From DASXMX01 sp035483795 (GTDB lineage: Bacteria; Planctomycetota; Phycisphaerae; Tepidisphaerales; Tepidisphaeraceae), in assembly GCA_035483795.1 (NCBI GenBank), contig DATHPP010000454.1, forward strand, positions 1-8,209: DNA of 8,209 nt, given 5' to 3'. Shown here one piece after another: positions 5,225 to 8,209 of this stretch. Position numbers and translations under genes: made by a program. Positions within the stretch are counted from its first letter, which is position 1. Each line of letters begins with the position of its first letter. The notes under the pieces are model-generated. The model did not search any database. It was not told where the DNA came from and saw nothing but the letters and a program-made list of their open reading frames with translations.

Positions 5225-6988
5225 ATGAATCCCTCTCTTCCCGGGTCACGGGAAGCGCCGAATTCGCGCCGAAGCCTTATCATGCTGGACATGTCTCGAC
5301 CGGGCGGAGCCTTGCTTGCGAGCCTCTTCGCTGTCGTCTTCATGGTTACACGCTGCGACGCCGCGGAGGCTTCCGGTTCGACGGTTGAATGCCATCACGG
5401 TGTGGTTGTAAGCGTCTCCAAGCCGGCATCGGAGGTCGGGCGGTCGATCCTCGAATCCGGCGGCAATGCGGTGGACGCGGCGGCGGCGACGGCGTTTGCA
5501 CTGGCGGTCACCTGGCCCGAGGCGGGGAACATTGGCGGCGGGGGGTTCATGCTGATCAAGCCGCATGACGGCGATCCGGTTTTCGTGGATTACCGCGAGA
5601 CCGCACCGGGGGCGGCCAGGGCCGATATGTACGTGACCGGCAAGCGCGACAGCTACACGATGGTCGGCACGCCGGGCACGGTGCGCGGGTTGGCGCTGGC
5701 CCATGCAAAGTTCGGGCGTTTGGCTTGGCCGAAACTTCTGGCGCCGGCGATCAAGCTTGCTGACGAGGGTTTTCAGATTGACGCCGCTCTGGCTCGCTCC
5801 CTCAATGCCGGGTTGAGGAATTCGAGAGCGTTTCCGGAGTTCGGTCGGGTGCTGGGCAAGACAGATTCGAGCGCCTGGCGCGCCGGCGATCGATTGGTTC
5901 AAAAGGACCTGGCGCGCACGCTCCGGCTGATTGCAGATCGCGGTCCCGACGGCTTCTACACCAGCGACGTGGCGGATCGACTGGTCGAATCCCTCCGATC
6001 CGGCGGCGGGATTATCAGCAAGGACGATCTGGCAAAATATGAGGCCAAGCTTCGCAGGCCGATCCATGGCACGTTTCGCGGGTATGACATTTATTCCGCG
6101 CCGCCGCCCAGTTCGGGGGGCGTGGCCCTGGTGGAGATGCTCAACATCCTGGAGAACTTCGACGTCCGCGGCTACGGCCGTTGGGACCCGCGCACGCTCC
6201 ACCTCATGATCGAATCGATGCGGCGGGCGTATTGCGATCGAGCCCGGTTCCTGGGCGACCCGGACTTTGTCTCGGTCCCGGATGAGTTGACGAGCAGGCA
6301 ATACGCCAGACGCCTGGGAAGTGAAATCCATCCAGCCCGCGCCACGGCCAGCGCCGCCCTCGCCAAAACGCAGGGCATCACGCTCGCCGTCGAGGGAAAT
6401 CAGACTACGCACTTCAGCATCATCGACGACCAGGGCATGGCGGTATCGAATACGTATACGCTCGAGCAAAGCTTCGGCGGCAAGATCATGGTCAACGGGT
6501 GCGGCTTTCTGCTGAACAACGAGATGGGCGATTTCAACCCCAAGCCGGGCGTCACGGATTCCAAGGGCACGATCGGCACGCCACCGAACCAGATCGCGCC
6601 GGGAAAGCGGATGCTAAGTTCCATGACGCCGACGATCGTTCTCAAAGATGGCAAGGTCGTGCTGATCGAAGGCAGCCCCGGCGGCCGGACGATCATCAAC
6701 ACCGTCTGCTGCGTGACGCTCAACGTCCTGGAGTTTGGCATGCCGCTTCGCGAGGCGGTTGACGCCCCGCGCATGCAGCACGCCTGGTTTCCCGACGAAC
6801 TGACTGTCGAGCCGGCGTTGTTGAAGGAGCACGCTGAGGCGTTGCGAGAGCTGCGGGCCATGGGGCATGCAATCAGCGATAGACCCGAGCGACAGGGGGA
6901 TGCAAATTGCATCTGGGTCGATTCCGAGAAACGTGAGTACCTCGGCGTCGCCGATCAGAGGATCGGCGGCTGGGCTGCCGGATACTGA
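5225..6988 (+). CDS. ggt: Gamma-glutamyltransferase (gamma-glutamyl transpeptidase), exported
   Basis: This N-terminal nucleophile hydrolase cleaves or transfers the gamma-glutamyl group of glutathione and related compounds outside the cytoplasm. From the start at 5225 the protein is 587 residues and self-cleaves before Thr394 (TTHF, 394-397) into large and small subunits. Conserved substrate residues are visible: DYRETAP (122-128) with the glutamyl-binding Arg124, NIGGGGF (102-108), NNEMGDF (431-437), SSMTPTIV (465-472) and GSPGG (483-487). Residues 29-41 are a hydrophobic core of a signal peptide with cleavage near CDA-AEAS. The start is uncertain: ATGs at 5225, 5282 and 5291 are all in frame, and none has a clear ribosome-binding site. 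The later two give a more normal signal-peptide length. It is divergent from the aminotransferase gene. Confidence 0.95.
   Translation: MNPSLPGSREAPNSRRSLIMLDMSRPGGALLASLFAVVFMVTRCDAAEASGSTVECHHGVVVSVSKPASEVGRSILESGGNAVDAAAATAFALAVTWPEAGNIGGGGFMLIKPHDGDPVFVDYRETAPGAARADMYVTGKRDSYTMVGTPGTVRGLALAHAKFGRLAWPKLLAPAIKLADEGFQIDAALARSLNAGLRNSRAFPEFGRVLGKTDSSAWRAGDRLVQKDLARTLRLIADRGPDGFYTSDVADRLVESLRSGGGIISKDDLAKYEAKLRRPIHGTFRGYDIYSAPPPSSGGVALVEMLNILENFDVRGYGRWDPRTLHLMIESMRRAYCDRARFLGDPDFVSVPDELTSRQYARRLGSEIHPARATASAALAKTQGITLAVEGNQTTHFSIIDDQGMAVSNTYTLEQSFGGKIMVNGCGFLLNNEMGDFNPKPGVTDSKGTIGTPPNQIAPGKRMLSSMTPTIVLKDGKVVLIEGSPGGRTIINTVCCVTLNVLEFGMPLREAVDAPRMQHAWFPDELTVEPALLKEHAEALRELRAMGHAISDRPERQGDANCIWVDSEKREYLGVADQRIGGWAAGY
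5237..5255. other. Small inverted repeat CTTCCCG-N5-CGGGAAG near the ggt start
   Basis: Seven-base arms at 5237-5243 and 5249-5255 are perfect reverse complements around GGTCA. They lie between the first (5225) and second (5282) candidate ggt start codons, followed by a direct repeat of GCGCCGAA. If the real start is 5282 or 5291, this would be a leader hairpin in the mRNA; if it is 5225, it is simply coding sequence. It may be chance. Confidence 0.3.
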
Positions 6989-7011
6989 CGTCCGGGGCGG
7001 CGTCAGGTTTT
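6985..7011 (+). terminator. Weak terminator-like hairpin after ggt
   Basis: CTGACG (6985-6990) and CGTCAG (7001-7006) form a six-base stem, with two further possible C-G pairs inside, followed by GTTTTGATTT. The hairpin starts within the ggt stop codon. The stem is short and the T-run only four bases, so it may be a partial terminator or attenuator that lets some transcription reach the sigma factor gene. Confidence 0.4.
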
Positions 7012-7039
7012 GATTTGGCGTGCGACCAATGCGAACAGG

Positions 7040-7627
7040 ATGAACACATCAGCAACCGAGCCACCGACGAGCGCCTCGCCGGCCCTGCGCTGGCTGGAGG
7101 ACCATGGCGATGCGCTGTATGCTTACGCACTACAGCGGGTGCGCAACCCCGATGCCGCCGAGGACCTGGTTCAGGAGACTTTGCTGGCGGGGCTTGCCGG
7201 GCTGGAACGGTTTGGGGGCCAGTCGGCCGAGCGCACGTGGCTGATGGGCATTTTGAAGCACAAGCTGATCGATCATCTTCGCAAATCGATCCGGCAGCGA
7301 CCGCTCAGCGAGCTCGATGTCGATGTCACCAGCGAATTCTTCACGGAACACGGTCACTGGAAAGTCTCCGGGCCCGCATGGGAAGGCCGGCCAGAATCGG
7401 CCATCGAGAACCAGGAATTCCGCCAGGCGCTGGACCGGTGTCTGGCGAAGCTACCGGCCCGGCTGGCGCAGCTCTTCTGGCTCCGCGAGGCCGAAGACGT
7501 CGGCACCGAGCAGCTTTGTCAGGAACTGGGTATCACCCCGACCAACGTCTGGACCATGCTCCATCGCGCACGTCTTGGATTGCGGCGATGCTTGAACGAA
7601 AACTGGTTTGAAAGCGGTGACAAGTGA
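7040..7627 (+). CDS. ECF-type RNA polymerase sigma factor
   Basis: This 195-residue protein has only sigma region 2 (about residues 18-82: WLEDHGDALYAYALQRVRNPDAAEDLVQETL, then ERTWLMGILKHKLIDHLRK) and region 4 (about 128-185, with the helix-turn-helix TEQLCQELGITPTNVWTMLHRARLGLRRCL). A linker of about 45 residues joins them. The motifs RTWLMGILKHKLIDHLRK and CLNENWF resemble the TIGR02943-like sigma-70 subfamily, which I recall as regularly paired with a small zinc-finger gene. It directs RNA polymerase to a private promoter set. The ATG at 7040 is preferred over an in-frame TTG at 7010, which sits in the hairpin T-run. The ribosome-binding site is poor for either. The TGA stop overlaps the GTG of the next gene. 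Targets and inducing signal are not visible. Confidence 0.92.
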   Translation: MNTSATEPPTSASPALRWLEDHGDALYAYALQRVRNPDAAEDLVQETLLAGLAGLERFGGQSAERTWLMGILKHKLIDHLRKSIRQRPLSELDVDVTSEFFTEHGHWKVSGPAWEGRPESAIENQEFRQALDRCLAKLPARLAQLFWLREAEDVGTEQLCQELGITPTNVWTMLHRARLGLRRCLNENWFESGDK

Positions 7628-7899
7628 GCGTCCTCTCCACCCTCAAGGCCCTCAACTGCACCTGCAAGGACGCGGCGTGCCTCATCTCCCAACAAGACCA
7701 GCGGAAGCTCACCCGTGCCCAGCGTATCGGGCTCCGGCTTCACCTGATCCTTTGCCGGGCGTGCCGAAAGTATCTGGCCAGCGTGAGATTCCTCAAACAG
7801 GCGATGCGGCGCTGCGGGGAATCGGAGGCCTTATCGGCGCCGGATGGCCTGCCCAGCGCCGCCAAGGATCGCATCCGCCAGCGCCTCGCCGGGCAATGA
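7624..7899 (+). CDS. Small zinc-finger anti-sigma-type protein
   Basis: This 91-residue protein starts at a GTG whose last two bases begin the sigma factor stop (GTGA, 4-nt overlap), so the two are translationally coupled. It contains HLILCRAC: His40, Cys44 and Cys47 in the H-x3-C-x2-C pattern of the zinc-binding anti-sigma domain (zf-HC2/ZAS). Cys12, Cys14 and Cys19 upstream are candidates for the fourth ligand. The region LTRAQRIGLRLHLILCRACRKYLASVRFLKQAMRR should be helical and hold the sigma factor. There is no membrane segment, unlike many anti-sigma factors that sense envelope stress, so any signal is probably cytoplasmic, for example redox through the zinc cysteines. That last point is inferred. 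Confidence 0.85.
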   Translation: MSVLSTLKALNCTCKDAACLISQQDQRKLTRAQRIGLRLHLILCRACRKYLASVRFLKQAMRRCGESEALSAPDGLPSAAKDRIRQRLAGQ

Positions 7900-7960
7900 T
7901 CCCCGCCTCGGCCTGCAAACCCCGCCGGCTGACGCGGCAAGCGCCTTGTAGCCTCCGACG

Positions 7961-7994
7961 TCTCGAATGTCTCGAAATGTCCCGGAATGTCCCG
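7961..7994. repeat. Short tandem repeat, 10-bp unit (CTCGAAATGT-like)
   Basis: Three and a half degenerate copies run head to tail: TCTCGAATGT (7961-7970), CTCGAAATGT (7971-7980), CCCGGAATGT (7981-7990), then CCCG. The common core is (C)GAATGTC. The last full copy provides the left arm of the stem-loop that follows. Confidence 0.65.
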
Positions 7995-8019
7995 CTTTTC
8001 GAGCAAAATGGGACATTCC
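7984..8019. repeat. Stem-loop GGAATGTCCC / GGGACATTCC
   Basis: Perfect ten-base arms at 7984-7993 and 8010-8019 enclose 16 bases that can pair further (TTTT with AAAA). It lies 85 bases after the anti-sigma stop. With no T-run after the right arm it looks more like a dispersed palindrome than a standard terminator. Confidence 0.7.
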
Positions 8020-8096
8020 CAGACCGCCGCCAGCGCCATGACTCGGCGAGAATTCACGAAAGCGCCTCGAAGCACGCTTCACCGGCGTGGCACGAC

Positions 8097-8130
8097 TTTG
8101 GCACAAAAAATCACTGCCAAATGTGCCAAA
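8097..8130. repeat. Stem-loop TTTGGCAC / GTGCCAAA
   Basis: Perfect eight-base arms at 8097-8104 and 8123-8130 enclose an 18-base spacer that contains a third copy of TGCCAAA in direct orientation with the right arm. It shares its last two bases with the next stem-loop, so the two structures would compete at the junction. Confidence 0.6.
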
Positions 8131-8166
8131 TGTCGCACTTGTCCCACCCTCAAAAAGTGCGACATT
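8129..8166. repeat. Stem-loop AATGTCGCACTT / AAGTGCGACATT
   Basis: Perfect twelve-base arms at 8129-8140 and 8155-8166 enclose a 14-base loop. The arm has the same AATGT core as the stem-loop at 7984-8019 but a different body (CGCAC in place of CCC), suggesting related but diverged palindromes. Confidence 0.7.
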
Positions 8167-8209
8167 CCGCTAATCCCGTTCGGCCCGGCGGTCGCTTGCC
8201 TGAGTAGAT

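Larger units (their letters stand above)
7900..8209. other. Non-coding, repeat-rich right end of the window
   Basis: No supported gene lies in these 310 bases; the open frames that cross it run out of phase from the sigma/anti-sigma genes or are antisense with composition-driven residues. It contains the 10-bp tandem repeat and three stem-loops listed separately. There is no clear terminator directly after the anti-sigma stop. Confidence 0.6.

Noticed and set aside
5246..6469. 407-residue open frame antisense to ggt
   Set aside because: It lies wholly opposite a well-conserved gamma-glutamyltransferase, is Arg-rich and lacks family motifs.
7010..7039. TTG start at 7010 for the sigma factor
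   Set aside because: It sits in the T-run after the hairpin and adds residues outside sigma region 2; the ATG at 7040 is more plausible.
7961..8166. CRISPR array
   Set aside because: The repeats are about 10 bp, degenerate and without regular unique spacers, and no cas gene is present.

Overview
The window reads as a GC-rich bacterial chromosome segment, most likely from a member of the Planctomycetota (Phycisphaerae-like). This rests on recalled family resemblance (the class III aminotransferase, the ECF sigma/zinc-finger pair) and on short palindromic intergenic repeats of a kind I associate with these genomes. It is an inference, not a database result. No plasmid, phage, CRISPR, rRNA or tRNA gene is visible.

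Layout. Positions 1-107 hold the 3' end of an unidentified plus-strand gene. It converges on a minus-strand cluster across an intergenic region (108-336) filled with an imperfect inverted repeat built from GAATGACGAA units. The minus-strand cluster, read from right to left, is: class III aminotransferase (3830-5038, ArgD-like); a 127-base gap occupied by a paired REP-like palindrome (3738-3810); a lipoprotein of unknown function (2815-3702); a Gfo/Idh/MocA oxidoreductase (1778-2800); a glyoxalase II-like metallo-beta-lactamase-fold hydrolase (1137-1781); and a family 2 glycosyltransferase (337-1104). The last four are tightly packed (14-nt gap, ATGA overlap, 32-nt gap) and look like one operon. 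Its shared purpose is not clear, though a sugar oxidoreductase plus a glycosyltransferase suggests carbohydrate or envelope metabolism.

A divergent intergenic region (5039-5224) contains a long hairpin with three GAAC and three GTTC motifs spaced about one helical turn apart. It then gives way to the plus-strand genes: an exported gamma-glutamyltransferase with an intact catalytic threonine (ending at 6988), a weak terminator-like hairpin, and a compact ECF-type sigma factor (7040-7627). The sigma gene overlaps by 4 nt (GTGA) a 91-residue zinc-finger protein of the anti-sigma type (7624-7899). The last 310 bases are non-coding and hold a 10-bp tandem repeat and three stem-loops based on AATGT(C/G)CC-like sequence.

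Most protein genes are recognisable families with intact active sites. The unusual content is the density and variety of intergenic inverted repeats (four different kinds in 8.2 kb), the phased hairpin between the aminotransferase and ggt genes, and the unidentified lipoprotein. I do not see a convincing new multi-gene system.
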